Shown: positions 47,031 to 59,660, counted from the first letter of the stretch. The stretch is DNA of 64,000 nt from Datisca glomerata (GCA_003255025.1 QANY01005361.1:382715-446714); one strand, 5' to 3'. The notes: a model not told the origin generated them from the letters alone. Numbers and translations are program-made.

Positions 47031-48239
47031 AAAAAAGCATTATGCCCATGCAACAAAAAAACCACCATGAAATGAAACCATGCCAACACCTACTGTAAGA
47101 TGGAGGTTGACGTTGAGAACTTTCATTTTCAATTCTAGTGGATCTTTTAACTTGACATGATTAACAATATTCAATTAGTAAATAAAAAAGCACTATAAGC
47201 ATAAGCATTATATAAATAAGGCACAAGTGGTTAATTATATAAGCAAAAACGTAGTACAGTATGCATAAGCATCATAGACATAAGGCAAGTGGTTAATTAT
47301 GTCAATTATTTAAGCAAAAAACACTGTAAGCAAATTACAGTATGCATTACATGTTATGCATTATACAATTGAATACTTTATAAAGTACAGTATGCATTTA
47401 GGGAGTAGGCATTACATGTTAAGCGAAGTACAGTATGCATTACAGTTAAACAATTATGTCGATTATTTAATTGAATACTTTATAAAGCACTACATGTTAA
47501 GCGTTATACAAGTATAATTGGCAGTATGCATTCCCAATCAGCATTATACAGTATAAAACCTAACCGACACCAAAAAAAACACAAAACTGACGACCACAAA
47601 ATATATAAATCCATCAAAACCATAGTATTATATCTAAATCTTAACAAAGCAAAATGTTTAAATCGAAGACAAACCTCAAAGTTTTCTCTAAGTGGAATAA
47701 CGAAGACAACATAAAACCACAGAGAAATAGAAGACAAACCATAGAGACCACAGAGAAATCAACAAAAACTATAGAGAAATCAGTTCCACCAGATTTCGAG
47801 CAAATAAATCGAAAACAATCCTGAAAAAAATGGAAAAACAAAGAGAATCAGAAACTGAAAGTGGAAGTGCAGATCTCGATCTCGAGCTAATAAACTAAAA
47901 GTGGAACCAGAAAAAAAATACCAGATTTCAAGCTAATAAATCGAAGAGTGGTCTCGAAGAGAATCAGAAAAAAATACAAGAGAATTCAATCTCTTGCTCT
48001 GCTTCATTGACAAAGGACCGGAGCCTCTCCCTCCGAGCTCGTGCAGGGATGGATCTCGTCGTGTGAGCCTCTCTCTCCTTCGAGCGGAAAGTTTTCTCTA
48101 AGTGGGTAGGTTTTCTCTCCTTCAAGAAGTTTTTCTAGGGATTAAACGAGAATTTTTCCTATTTTCTTGGGAAGGGGCAATAGAGGGTAAATCATATTTC
48201 TCACAGAAACTGCCTAATTGATATTTGACAGTTTTATTT

Positions 48240-48830
48240 TATTTTTTAATTTGTTTATTTATTTTCATATCTATGCATATTTTTAATCCTTCTTTCTGTA
48301 TTGTAGTAATTATTGTTCCATAGGTTAGACTATCATAGTCTCTATTACTTAAGTTATTATTAAGGACTGTTCTAATTTTGTGTGCAAAAGGATTTGGTAA
48401 TCCATTAATAAATTTTTATTTTCAAAATGGTTGATTACTATCATCTCTTAGCATTACTCTAGATAATAATATATTTTTATACCAATTGAAATCACTTAGG
48501 GTTTGACACCTAAGATTAGTTAATTGATCATGAATACGCAAAGTAATATTACTTGGCATACCAATGAAGTATTTAGTTATTGTAAAGAGAAGTGTTCGGT
48601 TATTTTATAGAGAAGTGTATTGATAGCATCATGTATTGTTTCCTAATATTCTCCAATAATTGGGCTTCCTTCAGCATCAATCTTCACTACTGAAAGAATG
48701 GTAATCTTGAATTCTTCTGTGATATATTTTTCCCACCAGGAATGAAACATTCCTATGAATCATGTGACTAAGAGTTGGATTATCACATTTTGAGGCAGAC
48801 TGTGTGTGGTAATGTAACTGTTGGCTACCA
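48240..48830 (-). pseudogene. endogenous pararetrovirus coat-protein fragment
   Basis: The minus strand carries caulimovirid coat-protein text in two frames: SWWEKYITEEFK (about 48740-48705), then LLSRVMLRDDSNQPF and FINGLPNPFAHKIR, then YDSLTYGTIITTIQKEGLK (to about 48300). Stops and frameshifts are frequent. The piece ends before any zinc knuckle. It points away from the protease/RT copy that starts 0.5 kb to the right, so the two are head to head, with the inverted-repeat arm between. Confidence 0.68.
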
Positions 48831-48855
48831 TAGCCATGTGCTGTAAGAAACTAAT

Positions 48856-49157
48856 ATATAACTATAACTAATGAATACACATCAACGATAATTATAATTT
48901 ATATACAAGATACATTTCGAAGACAACTAAGCCAACGATCCTAAAATGAAGGCAAAACGGATGTAAAAGCACCATTAAAACGGACATATGATGTGACACG
49001 ACTATTGGTTAACAGAAAAACGGATAACGCGTAGTGCACGGTATGAAACATCCATTGTCAATCATGTCAGAATATAATTTTTATGTCATTTCGTGATGGT
49101 ACCCATTATGGGAAAAATTCTTATGAACGGGCGAGATGATTATGTAAAGTAATGATT
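48856..49157 (-). repeat. right arm of the 3.8-kb inverted repeat
   Basis: Complement of 45300-45605. On the minus strand the arm leads directly into the coat-protein fragment, so the arm is probably viral or viral-flanking sequence present in two orientations. On its other side the pararetroviral copy 2 protease begins within 180 bp. Confidence 0.88.
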
Positions 49158-49331
49158 AATTAAAAACCAAGAGTCTGATGAACTAGGAGAATGACTTCTG
49201 ATATTAAGATTGAAGAACCTATTTTTGGCAATAGGAATAATGACAACCTCATCCAAATACACAATCAAGTCAAGATCAAGAAATAGCACATAATGGTCAA
49301 AATAATAATTTAAACTTTAGATTTTACAACA

Positions 49332-50090
49332 ATGGCTCTCGTTGATTCAAGAGTAGATTTGAATTGTATGCAAGAAGGACTCATTCCTTCCAAGTACTTC
49401 AAGAAGTCAATGGGATCCCTGTCTTCTGAAAATTCTAAAATGCATATAAATTATGAAATTCCCATAGTCTATATTTGTCAAGACAATATATGTTTCAAAA
49501 CATCGTTTGTCTTAATAAATAACGACCGATAAATTTATTTTAGGTTTACCATTCATTTTTGTGTTGTATCTTTTTACAATAGAGTGTGATGAGATAATTA
49601 CTTATCTCATATATGAATCTGTTAAATTCAATTTTTTTTTCATTTTCTCACAATGAGAAATTAAAAACACTAAAACAAAATTCTATTTTTAAATCCTTAA
49701 GTTTAATATCTTGCAGAGAAAAACAACAATATTCTCTTCAGGATAAAATTACATTTAAATATAGAATGATGCAATTTAATCTAGATAGAATTTTCAACCA
49801 ATCCACTGATTTCTTAATTGTCTGCATACTTATTTAGTTGAATTTTATGATTGTTTACATTAGTAATTATTTCTAAGTATGTTAAACAATATTGGAAACA
49901 CTTTAAAATAATAAGGGAAAATAGTTCAACTATCTCAATGAAAAGAATCGAATTATTTCAATCTAAAATTAGATTTTCAAGATTTGAAATTTATTATTTC
50001 GTTAATCAAATCATACAATTTTCTTTGATTAATTGCAAATCTGTAAATGTGTTTTGGATAGAAAATATTACTTCCAAATAAGTTCTTGCC
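49332..50090 (+). pseudogene. endogenous pararetrovirus copy 2: protease and RT remnants
   Basis: The protease frame (49332-49532) reads MALVDSRVDLNCMQEGLIPS, with DSR where DSG is usual. A linker (49613-49770) shares SLISCREK with copy 1. Then the sequence jumps to text matching the region around the RT active site of copy 1 (FNQSTDF at about 49795), where the YIDD motif is destroyed. RT C-terminal remnants follow (49860-50080). Compared with copy 1, roughly 500 bp of RT is deleted, and stops are common. Confidence 0.72.
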
Positions 50091-51190
50091 AGGTAGCAGT
50101 CTATTCTCTACACTTTTAATTTCAATATTTAAATTGTTACTATTCCAATTCCTGACCTTCTTCCTTATAAATTGATGCAGGAAAACATTCTAATGGAAGA
50201 ATATGAGAGTTCCGGTCTACTAGAATACAAGAAGGTAGAACCTAGATTACTCAACGAAAATTCTTTTAAAATAAAAAAGGTCAATGGCAGAGTAGCTGCT
50301 TTTTGCTCAAAACTTTCAATTATTAATTATGATCATAATGGATTTGAATACCCAAGAAATGACTAGATTAATGAATTGGATGAACTTTTAGAAGATGTTG
50401 GGTTGAAGGATGACTTCCATGCAACATTAATTCAATGGTATGAGAAATGTGGAGATAATGAAATTTGTTATAATAACAGTAAAATTTTAACTGTGAATCT
50501 TTTAGGACAAGCAATATTTAAAGTTGAATTTCAAATAAAATAGTCAAAAAAATTTAATACCAGAAGGAATTTTTTTTGTCATGCCTGATGAGTTTCAAAA
50601 AGATCATAGGCATGCAGTGGAATCCTTAACTGAAAGTGTCAACATCACTTTTAGAAATCATGTAATAATGATGGATGGTTCGATAATAAAAGAGTATTTG
50701 ACTCAATAATTTGCCCTCAAGGCCCAAATCAAATATGAGTCTTCTACTCCTGACCAAACCCAATCAACAATACCTAGGTACATCAGCCTGATTACCAATC
50801 AACCATTGTCAAACAATTTGACCCCTTATCAAATAACCAATTCTTCAATGACCAACTGATTTCACATTTTCAAATCATACATAGTGAATATCTCTTCAAT
50901 GTTGACCCTCCATTTGTTCATCTGAAAGATACAGTAGAAATTACCAAAGCCTATTTCATCCTTAAATTCCATTATATTCCTGGGGACATTAACAAAAATC
51001 TCAGTTTCTAGAGAGACATTCTCTTAGAAACAAAATTCATAAAAATCAGCCCAATCAAAAATTCTGAGGAAAGAATCATTTACCATTCTTTCTCTATCCT
51101 TAGGATCACGACAATAAGGGATTGAAAAATCCATCATTCAAGTTTCAAAACACTTTTGAATAAAAAATAATGTAATTATTTTGACTATAT
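50091..51190 (+). pseudogene. endogenous pararetrovirus copy 2, downstream ORF
   Basis: A block (50172-50560) with an acidic frame that I cannot assign is followed by text shared with copy 1: LKAQIKYESSTP (about 50710), then VHLKDT, FHYIPGDINKNL and RDILLETK (50920-51035), ending FKTLLNKK (about 51160). It corresponds to 31952-31521 of copy 1 but is split by several stops. Confidence 0.6.
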
Positions 51191-51540
51191 TGATGCATGG
51201 CACATGATTCTCTTGCATCAAAATTATGATTTTTCTCATTATTAGTTTTTAAATTTTGATAATAAATTCAAAATAGATTTTCTAAATTGGTTCTTAAAAT
51301 GGTGGTCCATTCATGGTCTCACCCTAAAACATTTTTCAATTGATTTACAATAATGTTTTAATTTATTTTCAAAGGTTTATAAGCCCTCACCAATTAAGGT
51401 TTGTTTTCCCTAAATACTTTGTTTTGCAAAATACCTTAGGTTTCGAAATGGCAATACTCGGTTGAAAATAGAATCCTCGCCAGATAATATTACACTAAAC
51501 GGTGGGATGAATTGAATATCGAGAAAATTATGGCACCCAT

Positions 51541-51935
51541 CAATTATGAATTTGTAAGTATCCATCCAAATATGAGACTAGCAAATTCTTTCATCCAAAC
51601 TCTAATAAAAACTAATGAGCCCATTAACCTAGCTCCATAAATAAAACTATTCGGTTCAAATGACTCCAAACCTAAATTAAAACCCGAATCCAAACCTTCT
51701 TCAAAGGGTAAATCAAAGAATATAAATCCAAACTCCAAATTGAAGAAGAAATTAATCCAATAATACTTTTTCTTTTGGAAGGAAATGATGAATCAGACTC
51801 TTAATCACTTACAGAGTCAAGTTACTAAATTAAATAAAAGAATCCAGAAATGTTACTCCTCAGCAATTGAATGACTCATTTGATAATATCAATAATGATG
51901 ATCAATAAATGAATCAAAGGATTCGCCCTTGGCAA
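51541..51935 (+). pseudogene. endogenous pararetrovirus copy 2, C-terminal part of the downstream ORF
   Basis: Plus-strand text includes NMRLANSFIQ and the Lys/Ser-rich KSKNINPNSKLKKKL, matching 31150-30834 of copy 1. It is interrupted by stops. Confidence 0.58.
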
Positions 51936-52287
51936 AATGTTTGAACATAATTAAAGAATCAAAGTGGTTTTGAAGACGTATACACCTCAGTACAATACAA
52001 GATCTTCAAGGCAAGCAATTATCAATGACAATAGTCATAATGACTTTCCAGGAAATCCAATGCACAAAACAGCCACAATGGCATCGATAATAAAGACACG
52101 AAGATCAAGATAACAATTATCAAGGAATCTTTGTAATTTTGTATCTTTCTATAATTATTATACTAGTTGTCATATTATTAGGCAACTATTCATGCTTTTT
52201 ATTGTTTTTAGTCAAAAGTAGACAAAAGTAGAAAAGTGAAATATTTTTACTTTTGAATAGAATAGTTCAGGTAAGTGATAAGTTCCC

Positions 52288-52317
52288 GGTGAACTCCACC
52301 TTCCTTAGCTATAAATA
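52288..52317 (+). promoter_or_regulatory. pararetrovirus copy 2 pregenomic promoter module
   Basis: GGTGAACTCCAC (52288-52299), ten bases, TATAAATA (52310-52317). The leader that follows (52320-52510) is CT-rich and includes AAATAGTGAGCGGGAGCGC. The module is identical in sequence and spacing to that of copy 1. No primer-binding site follows, because a TG/TA microsatellite interrupts the leader region at 52580. Confidence 0.75.
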
Positions 52318-52577
52318 GGCAGCCTCTCCCATTTGTGAAGCAGAACTCGTTTTACAACTCTTAACTATTGGAGAGCTAAAACCTGTTTTGTGTTACAAAG
52401 TTCTTTTCTTCTTCACCTCTTTAGTAAACCTTTTTTTTCTTCAGCATTAAATAGTGAGCGGGAGCGCTATTTAATTGTTGCCCAATAAACACTGTTTGTG
52501 TAAGTTTTTATTCTTATACCATAATACATTTTTCTTCTTAATTTGGTTTTGCATTCTTGCAACTAATACTCTGTCAT

Positions 52578-52672
52578 TAATATATATATATATACATGTG
52601 TGTGTGTGTGTGTGAGTGTGTGTGTGTGTTTGTGTGAGTGTGTGTGTGTGTGTAGGCGCGCGCGTGTGTGTA
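52578..52672. repeat. compound (TA)n(TG)n(CG)n microsatellite
   Basis: ATATATATAT, then a long TG run with a few TGAG and TTTG interruptions, then GCGCGCG, then TG again. Confidence 0.95.
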
Positions 52673-54200
52673 TTTCTAATAGTATTATATCTAAACTATA
52701 TTATTTTATAATAACTAACTATATATAGTTTAATTTAATCTCATGAATTTGATAATATTATTAACTATGTTCCATATTCCAAAATTTTCAAGAATTGAAT
52801 TCTACAATGCCCAGGTTGTATTCTATGTAGTAAATGTATTACATCGCGACTAACAATGTGAGTCTCATTCAGAATCAGCTTGTTCATAATAAACAACGAA
52901 ATGAGAATTTCGCGGAATTTCTTACCTAAAAGTCAAGTAAACAAACCATTACCTGTATTCAGGTGTCCATTCCGCTTACACTAATAAATTATGCAAGGAG
53001 CAAACATTTTGGTCAAACAATTTTTTTCTTATTCTTGCACCCAAGATAAAGATTTCCACTAGACTTTTCAAAATAGTTATGATATATTGAAAATTTAGTT
53101 GATATAAAGCCCATTTTTTTGTAATACGAAATGAAGTAATTGCAAGGATTGAATCCTTGAACATAAAAGCAAAGTTTTTTCAAGGTAAATATTTCATTCA
53201 TAAACGTAAATCAAATATAGACAATACCAGAATCCGATTGAAACTATTAGATGTAAATACAAATACACACTTATAAGTGCCAGATAAGATCAGCAAAGAC
53301 CTATTTAAGACTAGGGAGCGAATCGTGTGCATGAACTGCACACAAATATAGAGCACAATCGGCTCGTACATCAAGTTCTCCACCATCCAATCATGGCGAG
53401 GGTAACTAGCATTGTAAGAGTAAATCTGCATGAAGAGGAAGATAACCTCGAACAGATCTGGAAAACCCAGTTGTGGTGCACGCAAAACAGGTTCCAAAAG
53501 CTCTAAAAGAGCCAAATCTGAGGAGAGGGAAACCACCTAAGACAAGAGATATGGTGGACCAAAGTCTACACAACCGGTAGACACAAAACTTCCAAATCGA
53601 AAGAATACAAACTTGAGAGACAAAGAACAAATGAAAAAACAAGGAAGAAACAGAAGGAAAAGGAAGGAAAAGAGACAAGAGGGGAGTATAAAGGGACGAC
53701 GGAAGGAAGCAGAGAGGGGCAACAGAAGGAAACAAAAAGCACCGGTAAGAGAGAAGCAGGGGGTGGCAATAGTGAAACAGAGAGGGGCGGAGAGGGGGAA
53801 CCATAGAAGACCAGAGAATGGGACATAAAGATTAAGGGGAAGCAAAGGGAATGGCGAAAGAGAGCAAAAACCAGAAGAGGGGGAGAGGGAAAATGCGAAA
53901 AAATAGAAAAAAGAAAAGAAAAAGGGAAAGAAGAAAGCTAAGGGAAAACAAAGATGGCCACAAGGAGAGCAAAAGAGCTCTCCCCGTGACTGAAAGCAAT
54001 GACTGAAAGCAGGTAAGGAAAGGGGCGGCTAGGGTTTACAAAGAGAAGGGAAAGGTTGGATGGATCGTGTTTTGTGACTACTTTCTATGAACAATTCAAC
54101 AATACATAAAAGCAAATTTACATTATGACCAGTTGTGATAAAAACTCTAATCTTGATAAAAGCCCATTTGATAGAGGAATTTATTTATCACTTTTTTTCC
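52673..54200. other. intergenic DNA with a purine-rich tract
   Basis: 52680-53400 shows nothing recognisable. 53600-54050 is strongly purine-rich on the plus strand. On the minus strand it reads like a pyrimidine-rich leader starting AAACCCTAGCCGCC (near 54040), followed by overlapping Ser/Leu/Phe-rich frames (53845-53406) and a frame to 53198. I cannot name a product and treat the frames as composition artefacts. Confidence 0.3.
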
Positions 54201-55745
54201 TAGTGAAGTCAATGATATTGAATTTTAGATCTTAAGTTGTATGTAGTGCAGCAAATGACTAGTTGTGCTAAGTGATCTGGTCAACACTAAAAGCAAAAGG
54301 GAAAGTTGCATTAGTGATCCTGATGTTGACTTTCTAGAGTATCTATCCGATTGAAAGTCTGAATCAATGTATTCAATAGGAATCAAATTCATGCTAAAGT
54401 ATATCAGCATATATTTTCTCCTTCTTCTAAGATACATCAAAATATGCTTACCAACAAAATGCTAAAAGCTCGTTCTAACGATCTTGTATGAGTTGTATCT
54501 TAAGAACATTGCTTGTCTCTCCCAAATCTTTCATTTGGAATTGGGTAGATAGTCAAATCTTATACTTGATAATTATTCATCTTTCTCAATGAGAAAAATA
54601 TCATTAACATAAAAAACTTAAAAAAACACATTCTTTTATTTTATCTACTTGTAAACACATGTTTCATCGAGATTTTGATAAAATCTATAAGATAAAATAG
54701 ATTAATCAAATTTGATGTTCCATGATCTAGAAGTATGCTTAGGTCTGAAAGTAGGCCTTTACAGTTTGCAGACCTTTTACTTTTGACCTTTAGCTATGAA
54801 CCTCTCTGGTTGCATCGTATAAATTCTCTCTTGAAGATAGTCATTCAGAAAAGCCAGTTAGACATCTATTTGTCGTATCACATAATTGATATGCGAAATA
54901 ATAGATTAGAATATCCTAATGGACAAGCCTAACATTGAAAGTCTTAGCATTCCCACCCATTTCTATAATTCTCTTGAAGATCCATATGCAGCCTATAAGT
55001 TTAACCCCTTCAGGAATTATTTTACTCTTTCACTACGTCAAGGTTATGTGACAATAGTTGCTGGTGATGGTCTAATCTCATCAGAAAGTAACTTCTCTAG
55101 TACAACTTTACCGTGAGGTTTGAAATTAGTGATGCAATAATTCTTAAGAATAATAGCATTTCTCGATACAAACACATTTTTTTCTTCTGACTATAAAACA
55201 TTCCTCCTCTTGACACCTTGGGTATCATACTGTCTTACCTTTGAGTACACCCCCGTATGCGAATGTTCTTAAACTAGATTTATGACCATTCCACAATTCT
55301 AGATGTGTTTTCGGTGTAGATCTTAAATGATACAAAGTTTAGAACATACGTTGTAGTTTTCAGTGTATATCCCAAAATCAAGTGGGTATAGAGGATAAAC
55401 ATAACATTGATTACATCATGTCAATTAAAGTTCTACTTCTCTCGGTAACACCTATTTGTTGTGGTGTTCAAGGTGTGATAAGTTATAATATAATGAGTAG
55501 GAGTTTATAAATAAAAATTGTAATAAATACCATGCTCAATTGAGTGATATATGAATTCATAATTCAAGTATTCACCTCATAGATCTGACCGAAGAGTCTT
55601 AATTGATTTACCTAACTGCTTTTTAGACTCAGTTTAGAATTCTTTAAACTTTTCAAAACCCTTGGATTGTTTTTTTTTGCATTAGATTCATAATCATATC
55701 TAGAATAATCATCAACGAACGTAAAGAAGTTAATGAGTGTGTATG
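54200..55745 (-). mobile_element. degenerate Ty1/Copia pol (integrase, RT, RNase H)
   Basis: Minus strand, in order: integrase (about 55640-55330) with TPQQIGVTERSRTLIDMM and SLPTSFWDM; pre-RT (55060-54920) with LIGCIWIFKRI; RT (54900-54650) with IYTMQPE and SWNIKFD, then NLDETCVYK; remnants of the RT palm near 54600; and RNase H (54400-54300) with YIDSDFQSDRYSRKSTSGS. Integrase before RT confirms Copia order. Stops and frameshifts occur throughout, and no LTR is identified. Confidence 0.78.
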
Positions 55746-56675
55746 ACACTCATATTTAAGACACTCTTTGCTTTAACTTTATTGGTTCTTTGAGATTTAT
55801 TGCTAGATTTATGTTTATTTTTTATTTTTATTTCGTACGTAAGATATTCAAGTGCACTTGGGGTGCTTTTAGAAGATTGACAAGGCAAAAAAGTGAAATA
55901 AAAAGTGATAAAAGAACGGTTCTGGGTAGAATGGACGTTGACACACAATCATGAGAAGCAGTCTTTACGCTGGCGTGCAGTCAATAGAAACAGAATGGCC
56001 AGCGTCGCAACACCAGCGCGATAAAGATTTTTTGTGTGATTTTGCTCCAATTTTATTCTTATCAAAGCCGAAAACACATGATTGTTCATTAATTTTTATT
56101 TTCAATCTAATCGATGTTTTATTCATTATTGTTGAGTGTTGTGATTTATTCTTAATGCGTGTGATTGTATGGCCAACTACTGCATGATTAGGAATTTAAT
56201 TTTGAGAATGAGAAGTGATGATTAAATTTACCCTTTTGTTCATGATACCATTAGAATTCGACAACTTAGAGATAATTATGAATCTAGTATAGCAATTATA
56301 ATTTCTTGTGCTTAATGAGTTTCAATATATTTAATCTTGGTAGAGATGTGAGATTTGTATATTTGAATCATTATTATCGATGCTTGAGAAATGTTGATAA
56401 ATACTTTAGAGAAATTCACTGTCAGTATTCTAATAAACATAGATTGATTGAGATTTGTAATTTTGAGCATGATTGGTTTGGTGAAATCAGATTTCCTAGA
56501 CCTTTTAATAATTGAAATTCGTTTTATTTTTACTTAATAATCTCAATTATTTTAGTTTAATATTACATAAAAAATTTCAATTTTTGATATTCTCAATTAA
56601 AGTTAGGGTCTAGTTGATTACAATAATTTATATCAATCAATCATGTGGACGATATTCTATATTCATAGAAATTTT
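55746..56675 (+). other. probable 5' LTR and leader of the following Gypsy element
   Basis: No gene is seen. The last part (56600-56675), with ATGTGGACGATATTCTATATTC before the primer-binding site, is typical of the LTR end of Athila-type elements. The start of the LTR is not resolved. Confidence 0.35.
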
Positions 56676-56693
56676 TGGCGCTGTTGTCGGGGA
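56676..56693 (+). other. primer-binding site of the Athila-like Gypsy element
   Basis: TGGCGCTGTTGTCGGGGA is close to the TGGCGCCGTTGCCGGGGA site usual for Athila/Tat-group elements. Confidence 0.7.
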
Positions 56694-56852
56694 TCGATTT
56701 TGTTTATTAATATTTGAATTACATATCCTTAATTTTAATTTAAGTTTTTATTTCTTTTTATTTACGATTGTTTCCTATTTTGAATTCTCGGGCATTTTCT
56801 TAGTGTTCGAGACGGTTTGGAAGCGAAAATCTGACTCATTATAATTCAGAAA

Positions 56853-59660
56853 TTGAGCGGTTTTGTATTCATAAATGGAAAAGTAAGGAGAAAAGCTTCT
56901 AGACAACCTCAAGAAACAATGGGTGGCGTTAGAGAGAATCGTGAAATTGTGAACAACCAAAATAACCGGGCAATTCAGGATTATGCTATGCTAATAGTCA
57001 ATGAGGCTGCGTCTTCCATTCAACGCCCAATTATTAATGCCAATAATTTTAAGATTAAACTGGTTATTATTCAAATGGTGCAAGTTAATCAATTCAGTGG
57101 TTTGCCTAATGATGACCTAAATGTTCACATAGCCACTTCTCTCGAAATTTATAAAACATTCAAGCACAACAATGTCTCAAATGATGCAATTAGGCCTTTC
57201 TGAGAAATTTTTGGCCAAGTTCTTTTCACCAGCTAAAACATCCAAGATGAAGAATGAGATCACTACCTTTACTCAATATGATATGGAGTCTCTTTATGAA
57301 GTTTGGGAGAGGTTTAAAGAGATGTTGAAGGGATGCCCACATCATGGACTCCCTGAATGGATACAAGTCCAAACTTTCTACAATGGATTAAGGAATTCAA
57401 CAAAGACACTAGTGGATGTAGCAACAGGAGGTGCTTTGATGAGTAAAACACATGAGGATACCTATGCTTTGCTAGAAGTAATGACTGCTAATGCCTATCA
57501 ATGGTCAACTGCGCGCAACGTACCAATAAAGATTCACATAGTTCATGAATAAATGCTTTCACCGCTCTCACAGCTTAAGTAGCTACACTGTCAAGTCAAT
57601 TTAGCTCTTTCACTGTCAATGCTAGTGTTATTCATGCTACACAGAAAGTTTGTGACTTATGTAATGGACCTCATTCTAGTACTGAATGCCAAACTGGTAA
57701 TCCTTTTGCTCATTCTCAGTAAGAATATGTTAATTTTGTTGAGAATTATAACAAGTAGAATAACCCATTCTTTAACACCTACAACCAATGATGGCAAAAT
57801 CACCATAATTTATTTGGGAAGAATAGTCAGAATATGATTAATCTACCAGTTACTACTCAACCTCATTTCCAGCCTCAACAACCTAAAATATCTTTAGAAG
57901 ATGCTCTTACCCAACTAACAATCAATACTAATAAATTTATGGCAAGAACTGATGCTACACTTCAGGGGTAAGAGACTAGTATTTAGATCTAAGCTGCATC
58001 AATTCGGAATTTCAAGCTTCAAATGGGTTAACTGTCAGAGATACTCACTCGAAGACCACAAGGCTCTCTACCGAGCAACACTTAGAGGAATCCAAAAGAA
58101 CAAGTAAATTCCATCACTCTTCGTAGTGACAAAGAGTTAGCAGAACTGAAGAAAGCAACAATTGAAAGTTCTTAATCAATTGAAGCATAAACTGAGGTTG
58201 TAGGTGATGATTTTATCGAGAATTCAGAAAAGAAGGATTACAAACCTAAGTCAAAGCTCTTTCCCGATAATCTTCCACCTTATGTCCCACTTAATCCATA
58301 TCCTTATTAATTCAAGAAGTAAAAATTGAACAAGTAATTTTTCAAGTTTCTTGATGTGTTTAAGAAACTACATATCAACATTCATTTTGCCGATGCTTTG
58401 GAACAAATTCCAAGCGATATCAAATTCATGAAGAAAATTCTCTCGAACAAGAGAAAATTAGAGGAGTATGAGAGAGTTGTACTTACTGAGAAGTGTAGTG
58501 TTATCTTGTAAAATAAATTGCTCCCGAAGTCAAAGGTCCCTGTAAGTTTTTTTATTATATGCACCATTGACAATTCTTATTTTGAAAAGGCACTATGTAA
58601 TCTTGGAGCTAGAATTAATTTGATGCATTTCTCAGTTGACAAGAAGCTAGGTCTTGGAGAAGATAAGCCCACAACGGTCTCTTTACAATTAGCTGATCAT
58701 TCAATTAAATATCCACTGGAAATTATTGAGGATGTTTTGGTAAATGTGAAAATTTTTATCTTCTTAGTTGATTTTATTATTCTTGATATGGAGTAAGATC
58801 GATAAATTTAAATTATTCTTGGTAGGCCATTCGTAGCTACAGGAAGAAATCTTATTGATGTGCAGAAATGACAGTTTATTCTAAGTAGTGAGCGATTTCT
58901 TCCTAGCAACAAGTATGATCCATATGTTCTTTATTCGGTAATTTTAGCGCAAACAACCTCTGTACATACAATTCACTGAAAAAATATGATCTTTAGGGAT
59001 AAGATCATATAGTTGTAGAAGAATGAGTTTCTGAAACCTAATTCATTGTGACTAGCGTGGTTCTCTAGGTGATAGAAAATTTTGTTTTTACTTTGGTTTA
59101 ATAATGTATAGTATTATGACTAATATCTCAAATCTCACTGCATTTGGATAGGAAGTTGCATTTTGATATGATTGACGCTTGAGTTACAAAACAGAATTAT
59201 GAAACTTTCTGTGTTTATAGGGGAATGTTTAAGTTTTAAAACGGAAGTATAAGGGATTCTGAAGGTGCAGTTGTTAATGTTTGGACCTTGTTATCACTTA
59301 TCAGATGGTCGAAAATATGGCTGTCTATACTTTCTCACTGGTTTTTTCGTCGGCAAAACCTTTAGCAATGAAATTGTATACCTTTAGCGGCGTAAAATTT
59401 TGTCGCTAAAAACTAACTTTCTTGTAGTGTTAGAACTCAAGTAATTGCCAACGCACCTCCGGTACGCTCATCTGGGAGAAGTCTCTACTCTTTTTGTCAT
59501 TATTTTCGCTTCATTAAATTGTGAAGAATAAGACAAACTTTTGAGGGTATTGAAAGAGCATAAAACAGCCTTAGGGTGGTTAATTTCTGACATAAAGGAA
59601 ATTTTAAACAACAGGTGAAGCTGTATTTGGATGATCAAATTGATCAAGAAAAGACTTCAA
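56853..59660 (+). mobile_element. degenerate Athila-like Ty3/Gypsy gag-protease and RT start
   Basis: Gag is in two overlapping frames. 56853-57203 has AIQDYAMLIVNEAASSIQRP and QFSGLPNDDLNVHIA; 57172-57552 has KFLAKFFSPAKTSKMKNEIT and QTFYNGLRNSTKTLVDVATG. A frameshift joins them near 57190. A zinc-knuckle-like segment (about 57655-57700) and a Gln-rich linker with several stops follow. Protease (58518-58860) reads CTIDNSYFEKALCNLGARIN and IILGRPFVATGR. After a small transposon insert, 59440-59660 resumes with text equivalent to HLGEVSTLF...GWLISDIKE, the N-terminal flank of RT. RT, RNase H and integrase proper are missing. Confidence 0.8.
58974..59429. mobile_element. small CACTA-like non-autonomous element
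   Basis: The right end TTTCTTGTAGTG (59418-59429) is the classic CACTA terminus. The left end CACTGAAAAAATA at 58974 is weaker. Both ends carry TTTAG(C/G)GA(C/T)AA-like subterminal motifs facing inward. The 456-bp piece interrupts the Gypsy polyprotein between protease and RT. No 3-bp target duplication is seen (ATT against TTA). Confidence 0.55.

Larger units (their letters stand above)
45826..48095. mobile_element. GRF zinc-finger element with long subterminal inverted repeats
   Basis: A core of 24 bases (GAGATCCATCCCTGCACGAG-CTCG) at 45845-45869 is perfectly inverted at 48035-48058. Diverged similarity extends on both sides to about 46140 and 47650. Between the arms lies the GRF zinc-finger frame (46318-46684), then AT-rich DNA with a 33-bp tandem repeat and irregular CAGTATGCATTA repeats (47210-47530). 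The structure suggests a Mutator-like element carrying a small protein gene. Terminal bases and target duplication were not resolved; the true ends may lie near 45640 and 48235. Confidence 0.5.

Noticed and set aside
53406..53845. three overlapping minus-strand frames of 86-132 codons
   Set aside because: They overlap in different frames over a pyrimidine-rich tract and consist mainly of Ser, Leu, Phe and Pro.
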